Positions 18,261 through 28,400 of a stretch of 64,000 nt of DNA are shown here, in pieces. Numbering within the stretch: the stretch's first letter is position 1; each line of letters opens with the position of its first letter. The notes under the pieces were generated by a model that saw nothing but the letters and a program-made list of their open reading frames with translations, was not told the DNA's origin and ran no database searches. Origin of the DNA: Amycolatopsis vancoresmycina (lineage in GTDB: Bacteria > Actinomycetota > Actinomycetes > Mycobacteriales > Pseudonocardiaceae); the NCBI RefSeq assembly GCF_000716785.1, contig NZ_JNYY01000021.1:1-64000 (forward strand), in the 5' to 3' direction. The position numbers and the translations under genes were made by a program.

Positions 18261-19043
18261 ATGGCGGAAAACCTTTTCGATCTGAGCGGGAAGAACGCAC
18301 TGGTCACCGGCGGCACCAAAGGCATCGGCTTGATGATCGCGCGCGGCCTGCTGCAGGCGGGCGCCCGCGTCGTCATCAGCTCACGCACGGCGGACGCGTG
18401 CGCGGAAGCACAGGAGTCGCTGTCCGAATTCGGGGACGTCCAAGCGATTCCCGCCGACCTGTCCAAACACGACGAATGCCGGCGCCTCGCCGATCTCGTC
18501 ACGGCCGGCTCGGAACGCCTGGACATCCTCGTCAACAACGCGGGCGCGATGTGGCGCGAGCCGCTGGAGACGTTCCCCGACGAGGCCTGGGACACCGTGC
18601 TCGACCTCAACCTCAAGGCGCCGTTCTGGCTGGTGCAGGCGCTGCTGCCGGCCCTGCGCAAGGCGGGCACCGCCGATGATCCCGCGCGGATCGTCAACAT
18701 CGGCAGCATCGCCGCCATCCACGTCGCCGAGTCGCCCAACTACTCCTACGCCGGCAGCAAAGCTGCGCTCCACCAGCTCACCCGGGTGCTGGCCAGGGAA
18801 CTGGGCCCGCAGCACATCACGGTCAACGCGGTGGCCCCGGGACCGTTCCCGTCGCAGATGATGGCGGCCACGCTCGAAGCCGTCGGCGACACGATCGCGG
18901 CGAAGGCCCCGCTGCGCCGCCTCGGCCGTGACGACGACATGGCCGGTGTCGCCGTGTTCCTCGCCGGCCGGGCCGGGTCCTACGTCACCGGTACCGTCAT
19001 CCCGGTCGACGGCGGCATCGCCACGACCGCCACCGGGACCTAG
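18261..19043 (+). CDS. short-chain dehydrogenase/reductase (RhlG/FabG-like)
   Basis: A 260-residue classical SDR with the cofactor motif TGGTKGIG at 17-24, the NNAG motif, catalytic Ser in IGSIAA, and Tyr/Lys in YSYAGSKAALHQ. The conserved Pro-Gly after the active site and C-terminal VTGTVIPVDGG are present. The arginine SSRT after beta-2 suggests NADPH preference. The closest recollection is 3-oxoacyl reductase-like RhlG proteins. No Shine-Dalgarno precedes ATG 18261, so the message may be leaderless. An XRE regulator starts 52 bases downstream on the same strand and may be co-transcribed. Confidence 0.92.
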   Translation: MAENLFDLSGKNALVTGGTKGIGLMIARGLLQAGARVVISSRTADACAEAQESLSEFGDVQAIPADLSKHDECRRLADLVTAGSERLDILVNNAGAMWREPLETFPDEAWDTVLDLNLKAPFWLVQALLPALRKAGTADDPARIVNIGSIAAIHVAESPNYSYAGSKAALHQLTRVLARELGPQHITVNAVAPGPFPSQMMAATLEAVGDTIAAKAPLRRLGRDDDMAGVAVFLAGRAGSYVTGTVIPVDGGIATTATGT

Positions 19044-19095
19044 GGGGTACCCGCAGAACCTCCCTCCGCCCGCGGACCCGGCCTACGGTGACGAG

Positions 19096-19974
19096 GTGGC
19101 CACGATCGACCTGCGCACCGAGATCAAGCAGTTCCTGAGCTCCCGCCGCGCGCGGATCACGCCCGAGCGAGCCGGACTGCCCGCGTACGGCGGCAACCGG
19201 CGGGTGAAGGGTCTGCGTCGCGAAGAGGTGGCGCTGCTGGCCGGGGTGTCGGTCGACTACTACGTGCGCATGGAGCGCGGCAGCCTCGCCGGCGCCTCCG
19301 ACGGGGTGCTCGACGCGCTGGCCTCGGCCCTGCACCTGGACGAGGCCGAGCGCGAACACCTGTACCACCTCGCGCGGCAGTCCAGGGGGCCCGGCGGTCC
19401 ACGCCGCCGTCGCCCCGCCGCGACCGTGCGTCCGGCGCTTCAGCAGGTGCTCGACGCCGTCACCGATGCGCCGGCGTGGATCTGCAACGGCCGTTACGAC
19501 GTGCTGGCCACGAACCAGCTCGCCCGCGCGCTGTATGCACCGGTACTGGCCGGCCCGCAACGGCCGGCGAACACGGCGCGGTTCGTGTACCTGGATCCCG
19601 GGGCGGCAGAGACGTTCTTCGTCGACTACGACCGGATCGCCGGTGACGTGGCCGCGAAACTCCGCATGGAAGCGGGCCGCAATCCGCACGACGAGGAGCT
19701 GATCGCCCTGGTCGGCGAGTTGTCGACGCGCAGCGAACTGTTCCGGCGGCGGTGGGCGTCCCAGGACGTCCGGCTCCACCGGTCCGGCCGCAAGCGGCTG
19801 CACCACCCGGTGGTGGGCCGGCTCGACCTGGACGTCGAGTCGATGGAGCTGTCCGCCGAACCGGGCCTGCTCCTCAACGTCTACACCGCACCCGCCGGCA
19901 CGGCGACCGCGGACGGCCTGGCCCTGCTGGCGTCGTGGGCGGCCAGCCAGGAGAAGCCGGCGACGGTCCGGTGA
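19096..19974 (+). CDS. XRE-family regulator with MmyB-like ligand-binding domain
   Basis: A 292-residue protein starting at GTG 19096. The helix-turn-helix spans about 10-75 (the motif RRVKGLRREEVALLAGVSVD is diagnostic), followed by an MmyB-like PAS-type domain (PAWICNGRYDVLATNQLARA, then a C-terminal RSGRKRLHHPVVGRLDL core). In actinomycetes these regulators usually sit beside the oxidoreductase gene they control, here the SDR immediately upstream. The frame is open further 5' but that part overlaps the SDR. Confidence 0.93.
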   Translation: MATIDLRTEIKQFLSSRRARITPERAGLPAYGGNRRVKGLRREEVALLAGVSVDYYVRMERGSLAGASDGVLDALASALHLDEAEREHLYHLARQSRGPGGPRRRRPAATVRPALQQVLDAVTDAPAWICNGRYDVLATNQLARALYAPVLAGPQRPANTARFVYLDPGAAETFFVDYDRIAGDVAAKLRMEAGRNPHDEELIALVGELSTRSELFRRRWASQDVRLHRSGRKRLHHPVVGRLDLDVESMELSAEPGLLLNVYTAPAGTATADGLALLASWAASQEKPATVR

Positions 19975-19982
19975 TCACCGGC

Positions 19983-20004
19983 CGCCTCGGGACCCGGTGA
20001 GGCG
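19983..20004. terminator. hairpin between convergent XRE and GAP1-like genes
   Basis: CGCCTC and GAGGCG arms enclose a second CGGG/CCCG pairing. The hairpin lies in the 30-bp gap between two convergent stop codons. No T-tract. Confidence 0.45.
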
Positions 20005-21252
20005 TCACGTCGGGACGGCCGGGACGGTCACCGTCAGCGGCGCGGGCGGCGCGGGCGCGGCTGGGCGGGGCCAGAAGACCAGCGTCAGCAGCATCGTCAG
20101 CACGCTGATCGCCAGCGCCACCCCGAGCACCCTGGCCTGGACGTGCAGCTGGTTCTCCAGCCGCCGCGCGATGTTCGACTGGCGCGTCAGCACCGCCCAC
20201 TCCGCCCGGATCCGCTGCAGGGCCGCGCGGTCCGCTTCGGTCTGCTGGGCCCGGTCGAGCCGGTCGAACAGGACCGCCACCGGTTCGGCTCCGGTGACCC
20301 GCGGGGTTTCCGCCGGACGCCGGTGCTCCGGGACGGACGGCGGGGTGGCGGGGGGCAGGGGGTCGCGGGCCGGCGTCTCCTGGGTCAGGGCCGTCAGCCG
20401 CCGGTCACGCCGGTGCTGCCCGTCGAGCCTGGCCCGGACGTCCTTCCGGTACGCCTCCGGGTCCGCCGAGTACTGCTCGGCCAGCTCACGCACCAGCGCC
20501 GAAACCGGGCTTTCCCCGGCCGGGCCGCCGGCCCCGACCCGGCGCCGCGCCGTCTCGCCCGACTCCGGCAGCCGCAGCACGCACCAGAACCGCGGTGCCC
20601 CGTCGTTGGCCGGTGACGCCTCGCGCCGGGTGTCCGAATCCTCGTACGTCGAAAAGGTCCACGCGAACCGGTCACCCGGGGTCGACAGGACCGGGTCGAG
20701 GATCTCCTTGGCGATGGTGAGGAACGGCAGCGGGTTGCGGTGGCCGAAGACCGTCAAGTACTCGTCGTCGTCGTCCGACAGCACGGATTCCAGCAGGAGC
20801 AGCAGGGTGCCGTAGTCGGCGCCGACCGCATCGCACGCCTCGGCCAGCCACGGCTCCCGCAGCGCGTTCCAGGCGGCCGGGTCCTCCACGCACAACGGCT
20901 CGCGCGCGTCCTGGCGCCAGCCCGGCCACCGCGAGAGGAACATCGCGTGCGGCGCCAGCACGCCGGCCGGGCCGACGAGCGCGTGCGAGCTGTTGCGGCC
21001 GTCCCGGTCGGTGTCGAACCGGGCGAGCACCGCGGCGTCGCCGTTGCCGAACTCGAAGTACGAGAACGCCCGGCTCGGCACCCAAGCGCCCTCCGGCCCG
21101 AACGTCGGGTTGAGCCGGTTGTACTTGTTGAGCCTGCTGTTCCACGCCGTCCGCGCCTGGTAGTCGACCCCGCGGGAGGCCGCGGTCACCCCGAGCCCGC
21201 CCTGCGGGGTCAGGCCGAACAGGATCTGCTCCACCGCACCCGGGTAGCTCAT
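20005..21252 (-). CDS. GAP1-like GTPase-associated membrane protein (last gene of the GTPase/tubulin operon)
   Basis: A 415-residue protein. The N-terminus has ILFGLTPQGGLGVTAASRGV, the pattern of GTPase-associated protein 1 N-terminal domains, which accompany TRAFAC GTPases in bacterial conflict loci. A helical middle region and a Pro-rich linker (about 295-330) lead to a coiled helix and one transmembrane segment at about 374-394 (VLGVALAISVLTMLLTLVFW). A short Pro-rich tail ends the protein. The ATG overlaps the GTPase stop by 4 bp, so the partners are probably made together. The family call is from memory of domain descriptions; the single C-terminal anchor is clear. Confidence 0.75.
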   Translation of the reverse strand: MSYPGAVEQILFGLTPQGGLGVTAASRGVDYQARTAWNSRLNKYNRLNPTFGPEGAWVPSRAFSYFEFGNGDAAVLARFDTDRDGRNSSHALVGPAGVLAPHAMFLSRWPGWRQDAREPLCVEDPAAWNALREPWLAEACDAVGADYGTLLLLLESVLSDDDDEYLTVFGHRNPLPFLTIAKEILDPVLSTPGDRFAWTFSTYEDSDTRREASPANDGAPRFWCVLRLPESGETARRRVGAGGPAGESPVSALVRELAEQYSADPEAYRKDVRARLDGQHRRDRRLTALTQETPARDPLPPATPPSVPEHRRPAETPRVTGAEPVAVLFDRLDRAQQTEADRAALQRIRAEWAVLTRQSNIARRLENQLHVQARVLGVALAISVLTMLLTLVFWPRPAAPAPPAPLTVTVPAVPT

Positions 21253-22349
21253 CGGCGCACTCCCTGCGACCGGGTGGCCACCGGGACCACGCCGGCCATC
21301 GCGAGCAGGGACAGCAGGGGCACCATCACCCGCATCGGGCGGATCCCCGAGCCGAAGCGGCCGTCCTCGCCCGCCGCGCCGCCGGTCGCCGAGACGAAGT
21401 GCATCGTGCAGTCGCGGAAGTCCTGGTACAGCTTGGTCATCGACGTGGCGTTGGCGCGGTGCAGCAGCGCGTAGACGTCGCGGCTCTCGGCGACCAGGTC
21501 GGCCGGGTCGACCCGGCCGCCCGGCTCGTGACGCAGCCAGCGGTCGGCCGGGGCCAGGTACCGCAGCCGGTCCGACTTCGTCAGCGCGACCACGGCCGGC
21601 AGGTGCCTGCCGCCACCGGGCAGGCGGTTGATCGCCTCCTGGATGAACTCGTTAGTCGCGTTGGCGCCGAACGGGCTCGACAGCGAAGGGTCCTTCGCCA
21701 GGTCGTGCGCCTCGGCGAAGTTGCGCAGCACGTGCGGCGCGTCCTCGACGAACAGCAAGGCGCCCGCCGCGACGAGGAACCGGGTGTGCCGCCCGTTTTC
21801 GTCGCTGGCGCGGAAGTCCTCGCCCGCGACGTCGAAGAACACCAGCGGCCGCCGGACCGGGCCGTGCTCCACGACCAGCCACGCCAGGTGGGTGCCCGAC
21901 TCGTTGAGCGTCGCCGGCAGCTTGTCGCCCTTTTCGAAGGTGTCGAGGAAGGTCCGCTTGAACGTGACGTGCTGGTGGTAGTCCAGTGCCTTCGCGGTGA
22001 GCCCGGCCGCGCCCGCGGCGCTGCCGCCCAGCAGTTCGCGGATCATCGCCACGACCAGGTGCGTCTTGCCCGACAGCGGCCGCCCGACCAGCGCGATCAC
22101 CAGCGGGTCGTCGTAGTCGACGTAGGTCGCGGGCAGGTAGTGGTTGGGACTGTCCTTCGACGGGTTCGGGCAGCGGACGTACCAGCGGCTGCGCGCGTCG
22201 GCGACCTTGGCGGGGTTGCCGTGGTCCGGCCAGACCGCCGGGCTGTACCGGCCTTCCTTCGGCGAGTACTCCAGGAGTTCGGTGTCGTTCCAGCCGAACT
22301 TGTCCAGACAGGTCGGGCACGTGATCACGCGCTCGGCGAGGGGGTTCAC
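21249..22349 (-). CDS. TRAFAC-type GTPase with N-terminal zinc knuckle
   Basis: A 366-residue protein starting at GTG 22349. CPTC at residues 11-14 and a later RCPNP suggest a zinc ribbon. The G1/P-loop is GRPLSGKT at 89-96, G3 is DVAGED at 173-178, and G4 is TKSD at 257-260, where NKxD is usual. SATGG near 320 fits G5. A moderately hydrophobic segment lies near the C-terminus (VMVPLLSLLAMAGVVPV). This is the switch-like GTPase of the operon; with its neighbour it matches the GTPase plus GAP1 pairing described for GTPase-centred conflict systems. It overlaps the pseudokinase stop by GTGA. Confidence 0.85.
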   Translation of the reverse strand: MNPLAERVITCPTCLDKFGWNDTELLEYSPKEGRYSPAVWPDHGNPAKVADARSRWYVRCPNPSKDSPNHYLPATYVDYDDPLVIALVGRPLSGKTHLVVAMIRELLGGSAAGAAGLTAKALDYHQHVTFKRTFLDTFEKGDKLPATLNESGTHLAWLVVEHGPVRRPLVFFDVAGEDFRASDENGRHTRFLVAAGALLFVEDAPHVLRNFAEAHDLAKDPSLSSPFGANATNEFIQEAINRLPGGGRHLPAVVALTKSDRLRYLAPADRWLRHEPGGRVDPADLVAESRDVYALLHRANATSMTKLYQDFRDCTMHFVSATGGAAGEDGRFGSGIRPMRVMVPLLSLLAMAGVVPVATRSQGVRR

Positions 22350-23299
22350 GCGGACACTCCGATCAGGACGACGAGGACGGCCACGACGAGGAGGGCGGCG
22401 GCCGCCGCGACCAGCGCCACGGTCCGCGACGACCGGCGGCGCGAGGACGGCGGTGGCGGCAGCGGGGCCGGTGGCTTCGGCGGCGACTTGCGCCGTCGCG
22501 CCAGGTCGAAGGCGGCCCGGCCGGCGTCCAGCTCGTCCCGCCCTTCGAGCCGGGGGACGTCTTCGCGGCCGAGCCGCCGCAGCACCTCGGCGGCGTCGGG
22601 ACCGGGGCCGGTCCCGGTGAACAGGTCGCCGAGCCGGGCGGCGAGCAGCGGCACCTCGGCCAGGTCCGGCCGCCCGCCGCGGACCGGGTGCCCGGTGAAC
22701 GCCTCGTACAGCAGGTGGCCGGCCGCGACCAGGTCCGTCCGCGAAGCCGCCGGGGCGGCGCCGAGCCGGCCCCGCTCACCGGTGAACGCGGCGTCTTCGA
22801 AGAGCACCAGCTGGACGCGGTCGCCGTCGACCCGGACGCTGTCCGGCCCGAGCCGCCCGTGCACCACCTCGACCAGGGACAGGTGCGCGAGCGCGTCGAA
22901 CAGGTTGACCATGAAGTCCCGCAGCTGGGCCCCGAGCAGCCGGTCGGCCGCCGTCCGGACCGGGACGCCGGCGTAGTCGCCGAACAGCGCCCACGGCCGC
23001 GGGACGTCCATGGCGTAGCCGACCAGCGCGGGGAACGGCCGCGGCCGCCAGTCCGGGAAGGCGCGGGTGAGCCGGGCCAGCGCGCGGATCTCGTTGTCCA
23101 GCAGCAGCCGGGTCCCCTCGTCGCCGTCGGCGTGCGTGGTGCGCAGGATCAGGGTCGCGCCGTCGGTCGTCTGGACCCGGCAGGTGCGCAGGCGGGAGCC
23201 CGGCAGGGCGAGGTCCTCGCGGTCGATCAGCTTCCAGCGGGCGAACCTGCCGTCGAGGTCGCACCCGGACAGCGCGTCCGCCTCGGTCGTCCCCGTCAT
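22346..23299 (-). CDS. membrane-anchored pseudokinase
   Basis: A 317-residue protein with a Ser/Thr-kinase-like fold (about 15-240) and a C-terminal transmembrane helix (about 293-315: TVALVAAAAALLVVAVLVVL) after a basic, Pro-rich linker. Catalytic positions are lost. The strand expected to carry the ATP-binding Lys reads ATLILRTTH, the HRD loop reads HGRLGPDSV without the Asp, and DFG is replaced by FEDAAF. It is therefore likely a scaffold or ligand sensor rather than an enzyme. The ATG at 23299 overlaps the upstream stop by 4 bp. The kinase-like call rests on the order of degenerate motifs and on SRTDLVAAGHLLYEAFTGHP, which matches the kinase helix F region. Confidence 0.8.
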   Translation of the reverse strand: MTGTTEADALSGCDLDGRFARWKLIDREDLALPGSRLRTCRVQTTDGATLILRTTHADGDEGTRLLLDNEIRALARLTRAFPDWRPRPFPALVGYAMDVPRPWALFGDYAGVPVRTAADRLLGAQLRDFMVNLFDALAHLSLVEVVHGRLGPDSVRVDGDRVQLVLFEDAAFTGERGRLGAAPAASRTDLVAAGHLLYEAFTGHPVRGGRPDLAEVPLLAARLGDLFTGTGPGPDAAEVLRRLGREDVPRLEGRDELDAGRAAFDLARRRKSPPKPPAPLPPPPSSRRRSSRTVALVAAAAALLVVAVLVVLIGVSA

Positions 23300-25461
23300 G
23301 TCGGTGATCCGTCCTCTTCGTCCCGCCCGGTGGCGGCCGGGTGCTGGTGCACGACCCGGCCGGCGGCGAGGGGCACCAGCCGCAGGGCCCCGGCCAGTTC
23401 GAGGTCGGCGGTGAGCACCGGCTCGTCGCCGGCCCCGACCAGCGCGCGCTGGGCGGCTTCCGGCGCGAACCGCAGCACGCGCGTGCCACGCCAGCCGACG
23501 TCGAGCGCGCGGATGTCGCCGATCCGGCACAGCTGGACGAACTCGCCGCGCCCGTCGGTGCGCAGCGCCCGCCGGGCCGCTTCGGAGCGTTGCCAGAAAG
23601 CCAGGTTGAGCCGGTCCCGCGCGCCGCCGTCGCCGGCCGGCCCTGGCTTGCGGTAGATGCCGTGGTCGTCCAGGAACTGTTCGTACGCACCGAGTTCCCG
23701 CTCCGCGTCCGCCGTCAGCTCGGCGGGGGTGGGACTCAGCGCGACGTCGGTGCCGATCGTCGCGAACTGGTCGTCGAGCGCGCGCATGACCAACGTGATC
23801 AGGTCTTCGCGCAGGACGGTGACCAGGTCCGGCAGGACCTCGATCCGCTGCCCGGACTCCGGTCCGGCCCGCAGCCGGTACAGGTCGGCGAGGGCGCCGG
23901 TGTCCGAAGCCAGCGCCAGTGCGGCGTCCGTCAGCCGCCTCGCGTGGGCCATCCCGCGGACGTGCTCGGTGATCTTGGCCGCCACCAGCGACTCCGCGCG
24001 CTGGACGGCCTCCCGCGTCTCCGGGATCCGCAGGGCGGCCAGCCACTTCGCGGTCGCCCGGCGCCACGCCAGCGAGACGCCCGCGGCCAGCACGGCCACG
24101 GCCCCCACGACCGCCGGTACCGCACCCGGCGGCCCGGTGTCCGCGGGCGGCGGGAGCGTCCCCGCATACGCCCCGGCCGCCGCGACGAGCGCCGCGGCGG
24201 CGACGGCGGGCAGCAGGGTGCCCGGACCGGGTGACCGGCCGGGGTACCGGACGGCGAACAGCGCCACCAGCAGCGTCCCGGCCAGCGCCACCCCGGCGCC
24301 GGCCGGCCACGAAGCCAGCCACGTGACCACGCCCGCGCAGAGCCCCGCCAGCACGGCCGTGACCGCGGCCGGCCCGAGCCAGGCCGACGCCGGGAGCCGG
24401 ATGGCTTCGGGCGTCAGGTGGCGGCGCAGCGAGCGCAGCTCGGCTCGGAACTTCTCGACGTCCGGCGCCATGCTGCGGTTGGCGACGGCGCGGAGGGTGG
24501 CGCTCAGGTCCCGCAGCGAGCGGCCGCGGCTCAGCTCGGCCCGGACCAGCTCGCGCAGCTGCCCGGCGAGCCGGGGGTGGTCGGGCGGGTCGCCCGCCGG
24601 CACGCCGAGCCGGGTCAGTTCCTCCCCGCCGTGCCCAGCGGCCTGCCGGTCCATCAGGACGAGCAGGTCGTCGATCCGGTCCAGCCTGCCGTCGAACGCG
24701 GCCCGGACGCGGGCGGGCTCCACGGGGGGTCCGCCGCGCAGCAGCCCGGCGGTCCGGGCCACCGCGGCCGCGGCGTCCGCGGTCGTGTCGACGGCCTGCC
24801 GCAACGCCTGCCGGTTCTTGCCGAGGGGCGATCCGGGGACGACGACGTCGAGCGCCGGATCGGCCTGGGCACCGGCGCGCGGCGGGGCCGGGGCCGCCGG
24901 CGCGGGCAGTTCCGCCGCGCTGCGGTCGGCCAGGTCCGCGAGCACCACGCGGTGCATCGCCCGCAGGCTTTCCCGGTCGAGGGCGGCCCGCACGACGTTC
25001 AGCCCGGGACACGCGGTCTGGTACGGCACCTGCTGCACGGCCGCGTGGACCTCGTCGAAGATCTCCACGCTGCCCAGCGCGCACACCAGGTCCGGGAGGA
25101 CCTCCGGGCCGTCCAGGACCGGCAGCGGCCGGCTGGTGCCGCCCGCCCAGCGGCTGCCCCGTTCGTCGCCGACCCAGAGCGTGACCCCCGCCGAGCGGAA
25201 GGCCGCGGACTGGCGCAGGGACACCTCGTCGTCGTGGTGGAGCGGGCCGACCGCCACGCAGATCACCGCCCGCACGTGGGGCAGCGAGACCAGCCGCTGG
25301 TAGCGGTCGTGGTTGGCGAGCAGGCAGTCCGTCGCGTCGACGACCACGACCCGCCCCGGCAGGCCGAGCCGGTGCGCACCCGCCCGGTCCAGACTATCCA
25401 AAAAGGACAGATCGGGGCCGCCGCCGCGGATGTCGAGCACCTGCACCGCCGCCGGTGTCAC
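23296..25461 (-). CDS. uncharacterised four-TM protein of the GTPase/tubulin operon
   Basis: A 721-residue protein starting at GTG 25461, overlapping the tubulin-like stop as GTGA. The N-terminal domain (1-170) has a Rossmann-like alternation (GRVVVVDATDCLL, then VRAVICVAVGPLHHDD). A helical stretch runs from about 200 to 350. Four hydrophobic segments cluster at about 355-460 (AAVTAVLAGLCAGVVTWL and three more). The C-terminal 260 residues are soluble, with a coiled helical part and a beta-rich end (VLTADLELAGALRLVPLAAG). No family is recognised. Position between the tubulin-like GTPase and the pseudokinase suggests a membrane platform for the complex. Confidence 0.8.
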   Translation of the reverse strand: MTPAAVQVLDIRGGGPDLSFLDSLDRAGAHRLGLPGRVVVVDATDCLLANHDRYQRLVSLPHVRAVICVAVGPLHHDDEVSLRQSAAFRSAGVTLWVGDERGSRWAGGTSRPLPVLDGPEVLPDLVCALGSVEIFDEVHAAVQQVPYQTACPGLNVVRAALDRESLRAMHRVVLADLADRSAAELPAPAAPAPPRAGAQADPALDVVVPGSPLGKNRQALRQAVDTTADAAAAVARTAGLLRGGPPVEPARVRAAFDGRLDRIDDLLVLMDRQAAGHGGEELTRLGVPAGDPPDHPRLAGQLRELVRAELSRGRSLRDLSATLRAVANRSMAPDVEKFRAELRSLRRHLTPEAIRLPASAWLGPAAVTAVLAGLCAGVVTWLASWPAGAGVALAGTLLVALFAVRYPGRSPGPGTLLPAVAAAALVAAAGAYAGTLPPPADTGPPGAVPAVVGAVAVLAAGVSLAWRRATAKWLAALRIPETREAVQRAESLVAAKITEHVRGMAHARRLTDAALALASDTGALADLYRLRAGPESGQRIEVLPDLVTVLREDLITLVMRALDDQFATIGTDVALSPTPAELTADAERELGAYEQFLDDHGIYRKPGPAGDGGARDRLNLAFWQRSEAARRALRTDGRGEFVQLCRIGDIRALDVGWRGTRVLRFAPEAAQRALVGAGDEPVLTADLELAGALRLVPLAAGRVVHQHPAATGRDEEDGSPT

Positions 25462-28400
25462 CGGGTCACCCACCACTCGTGCAGGTCGGCGAGGTTCTCC
25501 TGGTGGGCGTCTTCGCTCCCGGCGAACCGCAGGGCCAGCGCCGCTTCGAACGTCGTGGTCCAGAACTCCTGGATCGCCTCGAGCCGCCGCCGTCCCGAAC
25601 TGCGGCCCTCCGCCAGCAGCTCGGCGGTCTCCTTGGCCTCGGTGCGGGCCAGCGACACCAGGGTGGTGAACACCGGGTCCGGCGCGACCAGCTTCCCGTC
25701 GAGGCCCAGCGGTTTCGTCTCCATCAGCCGGTCGCAGAAGTCCTGCCGGATCTGCTCGTTGTCGGCGAGCACCCAGCGCTCGTAGGCGGTGATCAGGCTG
25801 CTCCAGCTCGACAGCGGGGAGTACGGCGTCAGCTCGAGCCGCATGTTGAGGTCGGAGTCGCCGAGGTAGACGTCGACCGAGTCCGGGGACTGCGGGTCGC
25901 CCTCGGTGCGCAGGTACCCGTTCCACGCCGCGCAGAGGATGTGGTGCAGGATGCGCGCCCGGTCTTCGGCCGTCGTGGCGAGGTAGCCGAACCGGTACCC
26001 GGTGCGCTGCCGCCAGGGCAGGAAGTCGTGCTTGCGGCCCTCCGCGACCGCGTCCGCCCAGTTGACCAGCACCTTCTGCACCTCGGGCACCTCGGTGAGC
26101 CCCATCGACGAGCGGAACAGCACCACCACGATCGACTCGGCGTCGATCGGCCGGAACTCGGGCACCGCGTCCACCTCGCGGGGCAGGTTCACCTCCTGCC
26201 GCAGGAACTTCTCCAGCTCGGCGTCGCGCTTGCCGGCCGGCGACGGGTAGGAGAAGAGGATCTTCAGCCGCCCGCGGCCGCTCGGCGCGAACCCGCCCGG
26301 CACCAGCCCGGCCAGCTTCTCCCGGAACTGCGCGAGGTCGTCGGTGCCGACCGAGCCCGTGTTGCGGCCCGCCGCCGCGGCGAGCAGGTCGTGCAGCCCC
26401 GCCAGCAGCGGCTGGTGGACGTCGTCCCGGTAGCGGAACAGCCGCATCACCTCGGCCTTGATCAGCTCCCGCAGCTTCGCCACGGCCCGCTCCGGCCCGC
26501 TCTGGACACCGAACTCGGCGAACTCGCCGTAGGCCGCCTGCCAGCCCTGGGGGCCGATGATCGCGTCGACGACGACGGCGGGCGTCGCGGTCGGCAGCAG
26601 CCTGCTCTGCTCGGCGTAGACCGCGACCAGCCGGCGCACCACCGCGGTGTAGAACGACGACAGCTGTCCCTGACGCGGCAACAGGTACGACACGCCGACG
26701 CGCGGCTCGTAGAGCGCCTTCGCCCGGCGGTTGAACCGGGCGTCCTCGGTGCGGGCGTGCTCCCGGAAGGCGTCCAGCAGCGCGGAAAGCTCGCGTTCGC
26801 TCGCGCGCAGCTTGCGCTCCCAGCGCGGTGCCTGGGCGTTCCACGCCGCGTGCCAGGCCCGCTGCGCCCGCCAGGCGAACCAGGCGTCCTGCCGCTTGAG
26901 CGACTCCTGGACGACCGGGTCGGAGAAGCGGATCTTCTTCCACCACTTGGTCTTCTTGACCTCGGGTGCCGGACCGCCGAGCGGGATGCCCTGCGGGGGC
27001 GCGGGTTCGCCGCGCCTGCTGTCGACGATCTTGGCGAACCCCTTGTTGCTCAACGGCTCGGTCAGCGCGGCGTCGCCGAAGAGCACCCGGCCGAGCCGGA
27101 ACACGCCGGTGTCGCCGACGAGCTTGGCGACCGCCTTGGCCGGGTCGAACTGGTTGGCCAGGTCCGGGACGTCCTGCACCAGCGTCTGTTCCAGCGCGTG
27201 GATCGACGACTCCATCGTGCGCTTGCGGGTGTTGAGCATCGCCAGGATCTCCTCGCCGCCGTCGACCGCGGCCGGCGAGTTGATCGGCAGCGGCGCCCGG
27301 TTCAGCAGCGGGTCGATGTTGGCCTCCCGGAACATCCGGGTGATCAGCTCGCGGTTGTTCTCCCCCGCCATCCCGCTCGGCGTGGCCATCTCCTCGATCG
27401 CGTCGGCGAGCAGCCGCGACGAGACGATGTCGGCCAGGTCCTCGGCGGGCACGGTCATCGACGCGACCGCGCTGGTGGACACCCCGCGCTTGCCGATCCC
27501 GGTGGCCGCGGAGATCCCGCGTTCACTGGAGCTGTTGATGAAGCTGTCGGCGAAGGACTGGAAGTTCCGGTCGGCGTACTGGTTGCCGTCGGGATCGGCC
27601 GGCAGGTCGGTGCCGACCAGGGACAGCAGCAGCGAGACGACCGAGCGGTGCAGGTCGTCGCGGTGCATCCCGGCGGTGAGGCTGAACAGGAACGCCGTCT
27701 GCACGGTGGAGGCGCGCAACCGGATCTCGTTGCCGCCGGGGTAGCGCACGGCGAGCGAGCCGTTGATCCCGCGCCGGTCCAGCGCGGTGCCGGCGACCTG
27801 CGAGTTCTGGTCGTCGACCAGCCGGAACAGGTCCAGCAGCGCGGACGCGGCGTTGAGCTCGGCCGCGCGGCCGCCGCCGAGCCCGTCCTCGAACGCCGAC
27901 GGCATCAGGACCAGCGGGAAGATCCGCGCCTTGTACCGCTGGTCGGCCAGCGCGTCGCCGATGAGGTGCAGGTAGTCGAAGAACAGCCCCGAACCGGTCC
28001 CGCCGGCGACCGAGAAGGCGACGAAGACGTCGACGGAGTCGCGCAGCTTGCCCCCGAGCCGGGACAGCTGGCCGCCGGAGTTGTTGATCTGGCCGATCGC
28101 CTTGAGCAGCGAGGTCTTGGCGGGCGCCAGGCCGAACCGGAACGTCTCGAACAAGGCCGCGCGCCCGACCGTCGGCAGCTGGCCCGCGCCCTTGGCCAGC
28201 GGCCCGACGCGGGGTTCCTGCTCCGGCGGCGGCAGCCAGCCGTCGACCACCGGCTGCGAGCTGAGCCGCAGGCTGCGTGCCACCTCGGGATAGGTGTCGT
28301 ACGGCGGCACCAGTTCGCGGACCATCGTGTACGTGCGTTCGGCGGCGGGCAGGTGGATGCGGTCGGGCACCACCCGGCTCTCGATGTGCCCGAACTCGTC

